64,000 nt of DNA. Source: Morinoia aosen. Its lineage: Eukaryota; Arthropoda; Malacostraca; Amphipoda; Talitridae. The stretch is taken from assembly GCA_030386875.1 (NCBI GenBank), contig CM059580.1:496001-560000 (forward strand). Reading direction: 5' to 3'. Under the pieces are notes generated by a model, which saw only the letters and a program-made list of their open reading frames with translations, did no database searches and was not told the DNA's origin. How positions within the stretch are numbered: the stretch's first letter is position 1; every line of letters begins with the position of its first letter. The translations under genes were made by a program, and so were the position numbers. Of the stretch, positions 46,901 through 56,340 are shown in pieces.

Positions 46901-48459
46901 ATTGTGCACTCCAATTTTTTGGTACATCCCTTCGCCAGATGACCAGAGTGTAGACAGGCGAAACACAGATGGGACTTTAATAGAAAGTCCTTCTTTCCCG
47001 TCACCGGTTTCCTCAGAAAAAACTTGCACTCTTCTAAAGCGTGATTAGTTTTCTTACAGTAGTTGCAGAAAAGGTTTTTGTTGCACTTGACTGGTTGACT
47101 CTCTAAAGCCTCCGTTTTCGTAGACAAGATTTTATTCTTGGGGTACTCTTGTTTTCTTTTACCGGAATCGACAAGGCTCCCGAAGACTGGCTGGTTGACT
47201 AAAACAGATTGCCTGTTGACAAATGCCACCAACTCACTGAAATTAATGCTTTTCTTTTCTTCAGTAAGTCTTAGGGCAAGATCTCTCCATCTTTTCCGCA
47301 TTTCGTATGGCAACTTTAGGATTACATTCATTAGCTCCTTAGGGCTATTTAGATGGTTCAACGAATTCATGTTCTCCATGTAATTTTTACATGTCATTAG
47401 AAATGTTGACAAGTTGTGCAAGGACCCTCCGTCTTCACTTTTAATTTGCGGCCAATTATTAAGTTTATCTAGGTACGCCGAAGACACCAAATACTCGTTA
47501 CCGTACTCTCTGTTAAGCAAACTTATTGCATTGGCGTATGCTTCTACAGCATTAGAGTGACTGCAGCTTCGCACCAACTCTCTGGCTGATCCTGTCGTGT
47601 ACTGTTCTAGATAGTACAAACGATCAGCATCGTCGTCACATTTTACTTCAATTGTTCGCTTGAACGACTGAAGGAAGCGATGAAACGTAGTGACGTCTTT
47701 ACCGTCAAACTGTTGTACCTCCTTCCTTGGCAGGGAAGCTTTCTCGTGCGTCTTCACCAGGCGCTCTGAAATCTCATTTTGTTTACGGATGACAGAAGCT
47801 AAATCCTTCCTGGCGCCATCTGAACTAGGAATGTTCCTGACAACTGAATGTTTACTAGATTTTGAACGAGATGAAACATGCGTGTTCTGATCACTGCCAC
47901 TCTGGGACTCTAAAATACTGATCTCTTTTTCCAGCACTTTTTTCTCTGTCTTCAGTTTTTCCTCTTCAGCTTTTCGCCTTTTTTCTCGTAGCAGTGCTTC
48001 TGCTTCTTCTATGTTAGACATTTTCTTGTTGTACTCTTCCTCAGCAAGGAGTTTAGCTTTGAGTTGGGCTAATCTCAGTCGCGCAGAGGAAGTACTCGAG
48101 CGGAGAGATCCTCTTGGCGAAGCTGGTAGGGATTTCAATCGTTGCGAAGCACTTTCACCTTGAAGATACTTGTCAACTCTGATGCGGAATTCGACGATTG
48201 AAGACATATGCCGCCGGTACCACTCATCTAGTCTTTCCTTCGTTCGGGTATCAGAAGTTTGCTTAATTTCTTCACACGTTGTCATGAAACCTTCCACTTT
48301 CTCCAAAAGTTCTCCGTATACTTTGGTCACAAGCTTCTTATTAACATCAGAGGAATCTAATAAGAGTTCGTTTATCTCATTCCTCTTCTTCGTAATGGCA
48401 CCTAATTTTTGCGTTGGAAAACTTACTTCAGCCTGCGATGAGTCCATAGCGAACGTCAT
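43981..48459 (-). CDS. BEL-2 gag-protease-RT-RNase H polyprotein
   Basis: A 1492-residue frame. A charged coiled-coil-like stretch spans ~130-190. A gag region (DUF1759-like) follows at ~245-420. CCHC fingers are C465-C468-H473-C478 and C499-C502-H507-C512, with another Cys/His cluster at C518-C521. The A17-like protease has its putative Asp at D597 in LDNCS. RT spans ~780-1090, with D929 and the YVDD box at 1006-1009. RNase H has D1185, E1231, D1261 and D1307. The frame stops at TGA 43983-43981, just before the integrase zinc region, and remains open in phase beyond it. The start is the first ATG in the frame, 39 bp inside the 5' LTR; a second ATG is at residue 5. RT and RNase H active sites look complete. 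Without integrase this copy cannot be autonomous. Confidence 0.92.
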   Translation of the reverse strand: MTFAMDSSQAEVSFPTQKLGAITKKRNEINELLLDSSDVNKKLVTKVYGELLEKVEGFMTTCEEIKQTSDTRTKERLDEWYRRHMSSIVEFRIRVDKYLQGESASQRLKSLPASPRGSLRSSTSSARLRLAQLKAKLLAEEEYNKKMSNIEEAEALLREKRRKAEEEKLKTEKKVLEKEISILESQSGSDQNTHVSSRSKSSKHSVVRNIPSSDGARKDLASVIRKQNEISERLVKTHEKASLPRKEVQQFDGKDVTTFHRFLQSFKRTIEVKCDDDADRLYYLEQYTTGSARELVRSCSHSNAVEAYANAISLLNREYGNEYLVSSAYLDKLNNWPQIKSEDGGSLHNLSTFLMTCKNYMENMNSLNHLNSPKELMNVILKLPYEMRKRWRDLALRLTEEKKSINFSELVAFVNRQSVLVNQPVFGSLVDSGKRKQEYPKNKILSTKTEALESQPVKCNKNLFCNYCKKTNHALEECKFFLRKPVTGKKDFLLKSHLCFACLHSGHLAKGCTKKLECTICSRKHPTVLHDDSYKFLQKTIQPKPETVKSADVATETSDSSVSYVTGAGGKVFCTVIPVIVRVQGAGKSVKTYAALDNCSSSCFMSKNLMAKLGVNGTESTLKLTTMNKLSTVSTNVVNNVQVSDLDNNVKDIIPVVYAQQCWPFSADDIPTKEIIAQYSHLRTVPFRFIDGEIGMLIGMNRPELLKPLKIIGGKWNVPYASLHRLGWAFNGRTDFSSNGVFSHRVNATNHDDIEDQLDKFFATDFVDNLSAKLAMSQNDLKWLRKVEESIKLRPDGHYEVSLPLKENFDFPNNRDQVHAAVISQMRRMQHDQTYFNDYKKFMQMMLESDFMERVPADEGEPSNGKCWYLSHHGVYHKEKKKLRVVFNASLKFKGVSLNDFLMPGPDLTNNLLGVLLGFREGKIGIMGDISKMFYQVRVPVEHTNLLRFFWFETDSLDSRLVEFRLKVHLFGAVSSPSAANFALKRVSEDFQMSERCKDAINDSFYVDDLLIATNDSSSGESLLNELRNSLRKGGFHLSDIVSNSTEILKSVPFHDVKVNVRTVNLAANEVECERALGIAWNIVNDTLGFKINYERKPVTRRGVLSTINGVFDPLGLSGPAIVPGRKIFQETCKLKLDWNDNLPDELAARWESWSADLTMLSGYEFSRCYCSNVNSIHEIHYFSDGSEVAYGAVAYLRSINENGTITTAPVMAKVRLVPLNNSIKTIPRIELNAARLSVILKTILNAELKIPIKDEYFWVDSTTVLKYINNDNLRFQRFVANRVAFINSCTDKSQWRYVPKRDNPADHISRGVSVKTFLTLDHWKFGPEFLGCSKEHWPCYPVQTKISDLDPEVKRQKVLAVKEIDDPIDKISNSCSSLLDLFVKLAWFLRFKTYLLNSAACPLGGITVGELELAESEVWKAIQKKHFPDTVTSLSTSRPLPRSNPLRKLNPFVENGIVRVGGRLQRSQESFSFKHPILLPRNDRVVKLLVK

Positions 48460-48498
48460 AGGCGGAGGGCGTTCTTTAGTAGAGGTATTAGAAACAAA

Positions 48499-48808
48499 TG
48501 AAGAAGACGAAAGGACGATTTCTTCCTCAGCTTATTCACGAACAATTTCACGCGTTCGAATAGATAGGACGTGAGACTCCAAGGGTTTTTTCGCTTTTAT
48601 TCTGGTACCCACTTCAAAAACACATCCTAACGTAGGAACGGTTTCTGTAAAACTAAACAGACTAAATAATACGATATGGAATTTGAGAAGCCTCCGCCAA
48701 CATGCTTCTGCCTATCTTGCCCTCGATCTGGCTTCAACTATTCTACGTTTTCTACTTCGGCAATCTTGTTAAGAAAATTGGACAATAAAATTACCGACTG
48801 CGGCTACA
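48499..48808 (-). repeat. BEL-2 5' LTR (310 bp)
   Basis: Pairs with 42504-42815. It carries small differences, including gatatggaatttg against gatatgaaatttg and gatctggcttc against gatcgggcttc. Its outer end is followed by the ATCGA duplication at 48809-48813. Confidence 0.93.
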
Positions 48809-49150
48809 ATCGAAATATAGAAAAAGATAAACATAAAACTAGAATCGAAATTTAGAAAACTATAATCGAAATATAGAAAAAGAAATACAGAAAACTATAA
48901 TCGAAATATAGAAAAAGATATACAGAAAATTAGAATCGAAATTTAGAAAACTATAATCGAAATATAGAAAAAGATATACAGAAAACTAGTATCGAAATAT
49001 AGAAAACTATAAACGAAATATAGAAAAAGAAATACAGAAAACTAGAATCGAAATTTCGAAAAAGAAAAATAGGAAACCAAAATCGAAATATAAAAAAAAA
49101 TATACAGGAAACTAGAATCGAAATATAGAAAACCAGAACCGGAATATAAG
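48809..49150. repeat. 35-bp purine-rich satellite, block 2
   Basis: Continues the satellite interrupted by BEL-2. Units are degenerate, with a mixture of gaatcgaaatatag and gaatcgaaatttag forms. It ends where LINE sequence begins, near 49150. The edge is blurred by divergence. Confidence 0.88.
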
Positions 49151-49165
49151 GGCGGAATATGAGGG

Positions 49166-49894
49166 TTGCATAAGGGTGGACATATGTGTATGAAAGAACT
49201 TGAAAATTACAGACCGTTTGCCCTGGCTGACACTGTATGCAAGATATTTTGTGGTATTTTGAATGATAGAATGAAACATTTAGTAGAAGAACTAGGAGTC
49301 CTAGGTGAAGAACAGAATGGGTTTAGGCAAGATAGACGAGGTGAGGATAATCTGTTTGTGGTGAGTGAGATGATTGAACGAATGAAGAAGGATTATAAGA
49401 AGCTATACTTAGCATTCCTGGATATTGAGAAAGCGTATGACAGAGTGGATCTGGTTAGGCTGTTTGAAATTTTGAGAAAAGTTGGTTTTAGCAGAAAAAT
49501 AGTGAACATTGTACAGAGTCTGTATGAGAACACATGTGCTATCTACAGGTTAGGAAATTTGGAAACGGGGCAAGTGAGGAGTGTTAGAGGAGTGAGACAG
49601 GGCTGTACTCCGTCTCCCCTGTTGTTTGGATTGTACACAGAAGAATTAGCAGTTCGACTGAGAAGGAGTGGCTTAGGACTGAAAGTTGGTAATGAGAGAC
49701 TGAGCTGTTTGTTGTATGCTGATGATGTGGTTGCGGTTAGTGGATGTGGACATGAACTGCAAAGGATGCTTGACATTGTGAACGGATATAGTACAGATTT
49801 CAAGATGAACTTCGGTGCCGACAAAAGCAAGGTTATGGTTATAAATAGTGATGAGAGACAGACTGTGGAATATTGGAGAAATCAGAATAGGTAG
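49166..49894 (+). pseudogene. LINE reverse transcriptase domain fragment
   Basis: A 242-residue frame beginning with a TTG codon, so the start is artificial and marks the truncation. RT motifs are ENYRPFAL at 13-20, EEQNGFR at 48-54, the catalytic Asp D86 in FLDIEKAYDRV, VRQGCTPSPLLF at 143-154 and the YADD box at 184-187. Motif spacing is that of non-LTR RTs. The phase changes between about 49848 and 49890, where the next frame takes over. No endonuclease domain is present in this copy. Confidence 0.9.
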
Positions 49895-50291
49895 AACAAA
49901 AGAATACAAATATCTAGGTTGTATGATAAGTGAAGATGGATGCACTAGAACTAAGGGTGAGAAAGTGGCAAAAGCTATGCAGTGGAGTGGACGATTAAGT
50001 AGCGTGGCCAGATACAGAGCAAACAAGTATGAATGTGTGAGAGGAATGTGGAAGTATGTTGCGGTACCTAGTGTCATGTATGGTATGAGTGCTCTTGCCT
50101 GGAATGGAAGTGATCTTGAAAAGCTGGATGTAATACAAAATAAGGTAGGACGGTTAGCATTGGGTGCTCCAAAATGGACAGCTACAGAAGCCATTAGAGG
50201 TGACCTTGGGTGGAGCCTATTTTCAGAAAGAATCATGAAAGCGGTGCTGAATTATAAGGTGAGAATTGAAAGAATGCAGAATAGCAGATGA
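49848..50291 (+). pseudogene. LINE RT thumb and downstream region fragment
   Basis: A 147-residue frame continuing the LINE protein in a different phase. It starts to make sense at RTKEYKYLGCMISEDG (residues ~15-30), the typical 'KYLG' block after the RT palm. The first ~14 residues are out of phase. It ends at TGA 50289-50291, and the same phase stays open up to the next frame. No further enzymatic motif is recognised. Confidence 0.82.
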
Positions 50292-50339
50292 GTAAAGCGA
50301 ATTTTTGAATGGAAGCTGAGTGTAAGCTATTGGGAGAAA

Positions 50340-50942
50340 GTGTGTTGGGGGCATGCAAGGAAGCTTAGTATGCAAAAGATTATTCATGTTAGAATTGGGA
50401 GAGCTGTGGATGACTGGAGTTTAATAAATGTAGGAGGTGTAGGGCCTGAGTGGGACTGCAAGAGGTGGAAGAAAGAGATTGAGAGACAAACAAAAGAGTA
50501 TGGATTGAATAAGTGGAAGCTTAGCATGGTGCGGAAGCCTACACTTAACTGGTATATGAAAAAGAAAGCACCTAAGTTTGAGCTGTTCTATGATGGTAGT
50601 TTTGGAAGTCAACTCTTGTTTGCTGTGAGATGTAAGTCATTGAGTGTGAACAGACGTACATGGAGGTGGAATGAGAATAATAACAGATTATGTCGGCAGT
50701 GTAATAGTGGAATGGAGGAAACAATTGAGCATTTTGTGCTGGAATGTAGAAAGTATGAGCAAGAGAGAGAGAGTTTCATTAATGTGGTCTTAGAGCAGTA
50801 TGGAGAGAATGAGTGGTATGCCAGATGTGCTGAAGATGATTGCGGTATAAGCTGTCTTGCTGGATTGGATCAGGAGTGCAATTTGAGTATCATTGAAGCT
50901 ATGAAAATGTTTCTTGTGCGTGCCTGGAGTAAGAGACAGTGA
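50340..50942 (+). pseudogene. LINE C-terminal region with CCHC finger
   Basis: A 200-residue frame in the same phase as the previous one, after a single in-frame TGA. It contains a C-terminal zinc-finger-like motif C118-x2-C121-x9-H131-x4-C136, common at the C terminus of many LINE ORF2 proteins. The remainder is charged, with no known catalytic motif. The natural stop is TGA at 50940-50942, followed by the 3' UTR. Confidence 0.82.
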
Positions 50943-51167
50943 CTGGAATGAGCCAGTCAGGTAGAGTGGTCAGTAATGACCCAATATGCCTGGGGATGGT
51001 GTTTTGACACACTGGTTATCCCAGTGATGCCATCCAATGGCAGCTTGTGACAAGGATTGGTAGATCCTGAGTAGTTTAGTGGACAAGTCTGGTACCAGGC
51101 GCTGAACTCTCTGTGTGAAAATTGTGGAGGGAATTGTAGGCCGTTGCAAAGGCCCCGTCGCTGTCGG

Positions 51168-51199
51168 CCCTCAAGTTCAAGTTCAGGTTCAAGTTCATA
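51168..51199 (+). repeat. Short tandem 3' tail of the LINE
   Basis: Four to five copies of a ttcaag-type hexamer (one as ttcagg) just before the satellite resumes. Position and form fit the 3' terminus of the LINE. Confidence 0.75.
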
Positions 51200-51390
51200 A
51201 AAAAGAAATACAGAAAACTAGAATCGAAATATAGAAAAAGAAAAACAGAACGCTAGAATCGAAATACAGAAAAAAAATAGAAAACTAGAAAAGAGATATA
51301 GAAAGAGAAACAAAGAAAACTATAATCGAAATATAGAAAAAGATATACAGAAAACTAAAATCGAAATATAGAATAAGAACTAAAGAAAAC
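51200..51390. repeat. 35-bp purine-rich satellite, block 3
   Basis: About five to six degenerate units with the gaatcgaaatatagaaaa core, after the LINE tail. It ends before a G run. Confidence 0.85.
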
Positions 51391-51403
51391 CAGCCTATAG
51401 CCC

Positions 51404-51575
51404 ACGGGGGGGGGGGGCGAACACACACACAAACACACAAACAATCACTCATCCACACTATCGTCATACTTTCAACACACACACAAACACACACACACAC
51501 ACACACACACTCACGCAGAGACATTCACACATTTACACAAACACACACAAGCACACATGTACACGCACATGCACA
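51404..51575. repeat. G run and CA-rich microsatellite
   Basis: A run of about 12 G at ~51406-51417, followed by imperfect (CA)n interspersed with caaa and gcaca variants. The cysteine/valine-rich ORFs that cross it are simple-repeat translations, not genes. Confidence 0.92.
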
Positions 51576-54500
51576 AGTAGTGCACACTTTTCATATCACC
51601 ACAAATCAGCAGCAACGCAATGAGATACACCATCGTCTCAAACGACCAAACAATATATATAATTAGAGACTTTGAGCTATTGATATATTTATATGTATAT
51701 ATATACGCAATGCCTTTCACTCGAAGCTATATGTTTAACTTTCAAACACCAAAAGCATTTCATTTACCAATAGGAAAACCGGTCATCAATTTACCAAACT
51801 TTACTAATCACCACAATTCAGCAGCAACCCACTTAGGTGTGCTATCGTCTAAAATGATAACTCAATATATATAGATATAGAATGTATTTCGCTCTAACCT
51901 CATTACTTTAAACACCTCAACATTCCCTTTAGCAAAAGCAATATCTTTTACCAACACCAACGTAATAATACAATTGAACCCTAACCTAACCTTGCCACCA
52001 ACCAAATGGTGACAAATTATTTTTCCAAACATTTCCATGAATAACGAACATTAACAAACGCTGGCACCCTCATTCATAGTATTACTCTCACTAAACGACG
52101 TAAACGTATGTCTTACAATTCATACAATCTTTAAATCACTTGTGACACCCTATTCTATCCCCCCGTCAAGTAATATAACGTACGCTCAACCAACCTAAGG
52201 CAGGGCAAGGTCACCTAACCTCAACTAACGAAACATAATCGAAACTTACGTAAGCAACCCTAAGTTCACGTAACTTACTCAAGCCTAACTTAAGTAAACT
52301 CATCTTGCTCAAATATGACATGAACTAACTTACTCGACATTGTTTGAACTCACCAACACACAACTAAACTTTACTAACGCAGGGTGCCCTGTCCTGTTCT
52401 ATACTTGAAATTTAGGTCCCACTTTGTTTATCGTATTTGATTCTATCGCATTTGCCCTTATTCTTCACGAATCCCCAACCTTTATGTACGCTAACGTTCT
52501 TTCATCAAACTAACCAATAACCACGCAATATCATCACATGAAGACAATGCGATCCATAAATATTTCCGCAGAGAAGTTCAGGCTGCAATATTTTCCCGGT
52601 AAATTATGAATTAGGGTCCGGTGAACCATGTTCAAAACCTTATCTGACTAAAAATTCTGACGAAACATATATTTCGGTTTATTCATAGCTTTACAACAGT
52701 CGAATTTTCTAAGTTTCGAAAATGACAACTGCGCTTCGTTCTAATGAAGAATTGATGATGTCCAACCTACATAGTGAATGGAAATTCATTTTCACGAATA
52801 AATGACGTCAATTGAGGCGATGTCCATTGGAAAACATTTGGTCAAATTTCGATCATTTTCCAATGACCTCGCTTACAATATTCAAACCCAAATCTTTGCG
52901 GTAGAAACACCTGCGAATAAATCAGAAATTTTTAACAAAACCACTTACCATGAAAACACTAAGCCAACGAAATTTAACTCTAGTACAATATTAAAACTTT
53001 CCAATCTGTGCATCAGAAATAGGTCAACGAATATACAACGCGCTGTCGCGCTGTTCAATTGAGGACCCAAGAAATAAAATCTTCATTTTGGGACCGCTAG
53101 GCGAGATCTAAAGCTCTCGCCGCGCGGAAGCGTTTTCGTCTTGATGTCAGTAACTTTACGGAGAAAAAACGCAATCACTTAAAATCATTTTCAAACTTTT
53201 TGAAGTTCATGACCATTTGCCATTCGCTCACAATTTTGGGTGCACTGTACACTTCACTAAAACATTCTAAGTATCATTGGCATGAATTTCATCTCTTTAT
53301 CACAAATTAGAATTAGAAATTCCGCATTATTTAGTAGAGTATCATATCCGAACATATCTATCAAATTTATAAAACAATGCGTCTGTCAACATCAGCGGCT
53401 ATATAGCTTCAAATCACTGATGTTTCTTAGTCCACATTTTCCTCGCAAAAATCAAATATTTCATGAATGGGAACAATTTCCACCTCTTTCTATTCATTTA
53501 TTTCTAATATGGATCGAAACAGACACCTTAATTAAATTAGGTTGAGAGGGAATTTTCAAATTGTTGGAAATATACCAGTTATACCATTTGAAAATCCCTC
53601 AATAACATTATTGAAACACGCATAACATCTACAAAATTTAGTCGCAATCGGGGACACACACACATTCACCATATTATAACGATAAGTTGACCCCTAAAAA
53701 TATTGGTTAAGCACTCGAATGTGATTTCCTGCAACTGACAAATGTCAGGTTAGCGATTTTGAGGCCTTCGAACAACGAATTTCTATCATTATTGGCGATC
53801 TAATTTTTCGTGTACAATTACCAAGCCTCTGGTCATAAAGATGCTCACATTTCAAGTCCTAATCATAGGAATCTGTGAGAAAACTATTCATCCAAACTAC
53901 CTTTCCTAGAAAATGCTTCGTTTAATCAAAGCATGCCGAAAGGAACCATTTTCGTGCAGTTTGAGCCACAATATCGAGAGATTGGTTCCCGAATGAGCTT
54001 TTTCTCTTTACGAAATAAAGAATCAGATTCTTGTACTAGGTGCTCTTCTAATTTCTAGTTTCTAGTGACAACAAACCTGTTGAAAACACAACACAAATTG
54101 GCCCGTAAAACTGTGCCGAACAAAAACAATTTAGCAGCTACATCTGTATAGAGATGACGAATTCGAGGTTTAATTACACTTAATTTTCGTTCATTTCCGA
54201 AACTTTAACGAAAACGCCTTGTTTTCGGTATAAACCAAAATCAGTACGCAGAATTTGCGATACCGAAATATTTGACGGTTGAAAGAACATAGGGATCTTC
54301 CAAATACCAGGTCAGGATTCGCATAATTTTTCGCGTCTAAAAATACTCATAATGCATATTTCAACTCAATTTACGAAGTAACTTCCACGACGATGAGATT
54401 TTAATCAAATTCAGGATATAGAACAATTGATTCTCAACACGATGGTGACATTTCGACGTCCCGTATCTAAACCGAAATACAAAAAAACTGACCTCAATTC

Positions 54501-55597
54501 GGCACCTCAAAGGAATGACCATCGTTTCTCTTAACAACGAATAATAAGCAATATTTACGCCTCTACGCTGGAGCTGGTTTCCGACTTATGGCACGTTTTT
54601 TTGCTTCAACCTAATTACTAATGGTACCACTATTCAAAGCAGCTGAAGATTCATGTCTCAAACACTAAACCTCTGAGATATTGCAATTGAAAGATGCCAT
54701 ACCGGTTTGAAAATTTGTCGAAAATTCATGGACCTACACAAGCAGCGAAGTTAGAACGCTAAACAGAAAGATTTTCTCTGTTAGAATTGCAATAATACTA
54801 CCATAGGGTAAGTCACAAATTCTAAACACATTTGTTCTCCATAAAGTTCCCTGTGTGAAACCAATATATACACTTGAAACGGGTTAATTACTAGTCATGA
54901 ATAAAAGTTATGCGAATCTGAAAGCGAGAAAGAAGCGAGTTAGAGTGTTTACTTCTAAGTCAAAATTAATTTCTATTAACTCTAAGAACACTGTAGACCT
55001 ATAAATAATTTGCAACAGGGCCTCAAACGGCAAAAAACGGGGCAAAACTTTGAACCTTGATAGTCACTCCAAATGTATCGCATCAAACTCGAAAAACATG
55101 AAAAAATCAGTGTCTTGGTGTTCGACATCCATAAACAGCCTTCAAAACTCAAGCAAGCTTTAATTTCAGGCGCCTCAACGCAGTCACCCATGTTCTCGAT
55201 TATGGAAACTTCAATGCGTACAAGGAAATAATCCGTATAATAAATCTGCGGAGATTGAAAGACCTTTTCACCGCCTGATTTCGCTTAAAAATAAGATCCA
55301 TTTCGATGTTTTTTCCATTTTCCTCAAAAACTTGAAAACCTACGACTTTGAGGCAGGTATCAATCGAAAGATCTGATTGAGAATCATTAGTACAGTGTTT
55401 TCAAAGCCCTCAAGGGGAAAGAAAAGTCAAAATTACGTCCAAACCAAGTTTTTTCCGCATATTTTTAAAACCACGCATAATATCGAACAACGCCAAACCT
55501 ATGTAAAGAACCGTTTGATAACAAGCAAAAAGTGTTGAGTAACTTTTCCTGTGTGAGGCACCCTTCTCGCATATTTTTTTTTCGTGATTTTTCCAAC
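51576..55597. other. AT-rich anonymous DNA, no gene recognised
   Basis: About 4 kb with only short ORFs (longest under 90 residues) and no protein motif, tRNA or element terminus that I can support. A diverged duplication is visible: 51597-51668 and 51809-51880 share a caccacaa(a/t)tcagcagcaac start, an atcgtct core and an aatatatata end, about 212 bp apart. An inverted pair, gagggaattttcaaa / tttgaaaatccctc, lies at about 53547-53600. The rest may be single-copy intergenic DNA or old, unrecognised repeats. Confidence 0.6.
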
Positions 55598-55703
55598 AAT
55601 AATAATAATAAATTTAGGGTTGAGTTTCCACCAGGGTCACCAGCAATTTGCAACTATGGACCCCCCTAGTTTACACTAGGTAATCATGAATGGCACTAGC
55701 TAA

Positions 55704-55774
55704 AACCCCCCAAGTGGGGGTTCCAGCAGCCCTCCCTCTCTTTGGCCGAGCGCCTTACCCGTGCTGGAACCCCC
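55704..55774 (-). other. LINE 3'-UTR perfect 13-bp inverted repeat
   Basis: Arms gggggttccagca (55716-55728) and tgctggaaccccc (55762-55774), separated by 33 bases. The first arm can also pair with aaccccc just before it (within 55704-55711), so two mutually exclusive hairpins are possible. It lies in the element 3' UTR, where LINE reverse transcriptases often recognise their RNA. That role is inference. Confidence 0.8.
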
Positions 55775-55981
55775 TCAAAAGATGAGAGTGTCGGCCACAG
55801 AGCGCCCGGCCGCTTACTTGGAATACTCTCTGGTGCTGTGATGCTGATCTTTTATGAACGCACGTCGGTTATAGGGCTTCCAGGGAGCTTTTTCATAGTA
55901 TAGAGTTTGTGGTGAGCGTAACGGTTGGTTATGGTAGATGGTTCGCGGCATAAATGCTTTCCAAGTGGTTGGTTTGGTGAT

Positions 55982-56340
55982 TTATATGAGGTCATAAGTG
56001 TTGATTTTCCGGAGACATTCTAGGAGTTCAGCAATAGGGGCTTCATAACCCAACACGTCCTTGATAGAAGGGGGTGGGCGATTGTTATCCGCGAATAGGC
56101 TGATGTAGCGACGTCTTGCGTGATGTAAGGCTGGGCAGTCCATGATTACATGGTGCACGGTAAGGCGGGAGCGTAGGCAGAGAGGACAGCCGGGTGGAGG
56201 CTCTTGTACTGCGTTGTTCATCAGGTATCCATGGGTGAGGTGTGTGTGGCCACATCTGAGACGGTTAAGGATGACTTCATTTCTTCGGGATAGTTCGTTC
56301 TTCTTGTGGGGATACGGGTCAGGTCGGATGTTCTTTAAAA
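55982..56340 (-). pseudogene. LINE ORF2 C-terminal zinc-finger region, out of phase
   Basis: Continuation of ORF2 in another phase; the conventional frame starts at the Met at 56221. From about 56335 the phase reads through NELSRRNEVILNRLRCGHTH into the CPLC-x7-HH-x4-C finger and stops at 55982. This RLRCGHTH plus Cys/His block is the standard C terminus of RNase-H-bearing LINE ORF2. The phase changes at a six-base A run (56337-56342, plus strand). A single indel there, real or technical, explains the split. Confidence 0.85.

Larger units (their letters stand above)
42504..48808 (-). mobile_element. BEL-2: BEL/Pao LTR retrotransposon in 35-bp satellite
   Basis: A 6305-bp element on the minus strand. 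It has TG...CA LTRs at 42504-42815 and 48499-48808 and 5-bp ATCGA duplications at 42499-42503 and 48809-48813. The internal part carries a gag-protease-RT-RNase H frame (48459-43981), an integrase frame (43968-43039) and a DUF5641-like tail (43132-42848). These are one polyprotein broken by an in-frame TGA at 43983-43981 and a frame change near 43065. The LTRs differ by about five substitutions and one 2-bp indel by eye. That indicates an older insertion than BEL-1. No TGG-type primer site lies next to the 5' LTR. It is unrelated in sequence to BEL-1 beyond the shared family plan. Confidence 0.95.
49150..51199 (+). mobile_element. 5'-truncated LINE (clade not assigned)
   Basis: A non-LTR retrotransposon fragment, plus strand, flanked on both sides by 35-bp satellite. 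It has lost everything upstream of the RT middle region. The coding part is split into three frames (49166-49894, 49848-50291, 50340-50942) by one frame change and one in-frame TGA. A ~255-bp 3' UTR follows and ends at about 51168-51199 in a short tandem run of ttcaag/ttcagg units, then taaaaaag, where the satellite resumes. A tail of short tandem repeats rather than poly-A is known from RTE- and CR1-like LINEs. The insertion lies inside satellite, so a target duplication could not be recognised. Confidence 0.88.

Noticed and set aside
48460..48498. Primer-binding site for BEL-2
   Set aside because: Sequence next to the 5' LTR starts TTTGTTTC on the element strand, with no TGG start complementary to a tRNA CCA end.
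51285..51720. Cys/Val-rich ORFs over the CA repeat
   Set aside because: Translation of a (CA)n microsatellite and 35-bp satellite; no independent support.
51960..52010. Telomere-like ccctaacctaacc stretch
   Set aside because: Only two or three partial repeats within mixed sequence, not a (TTAGG)n array.
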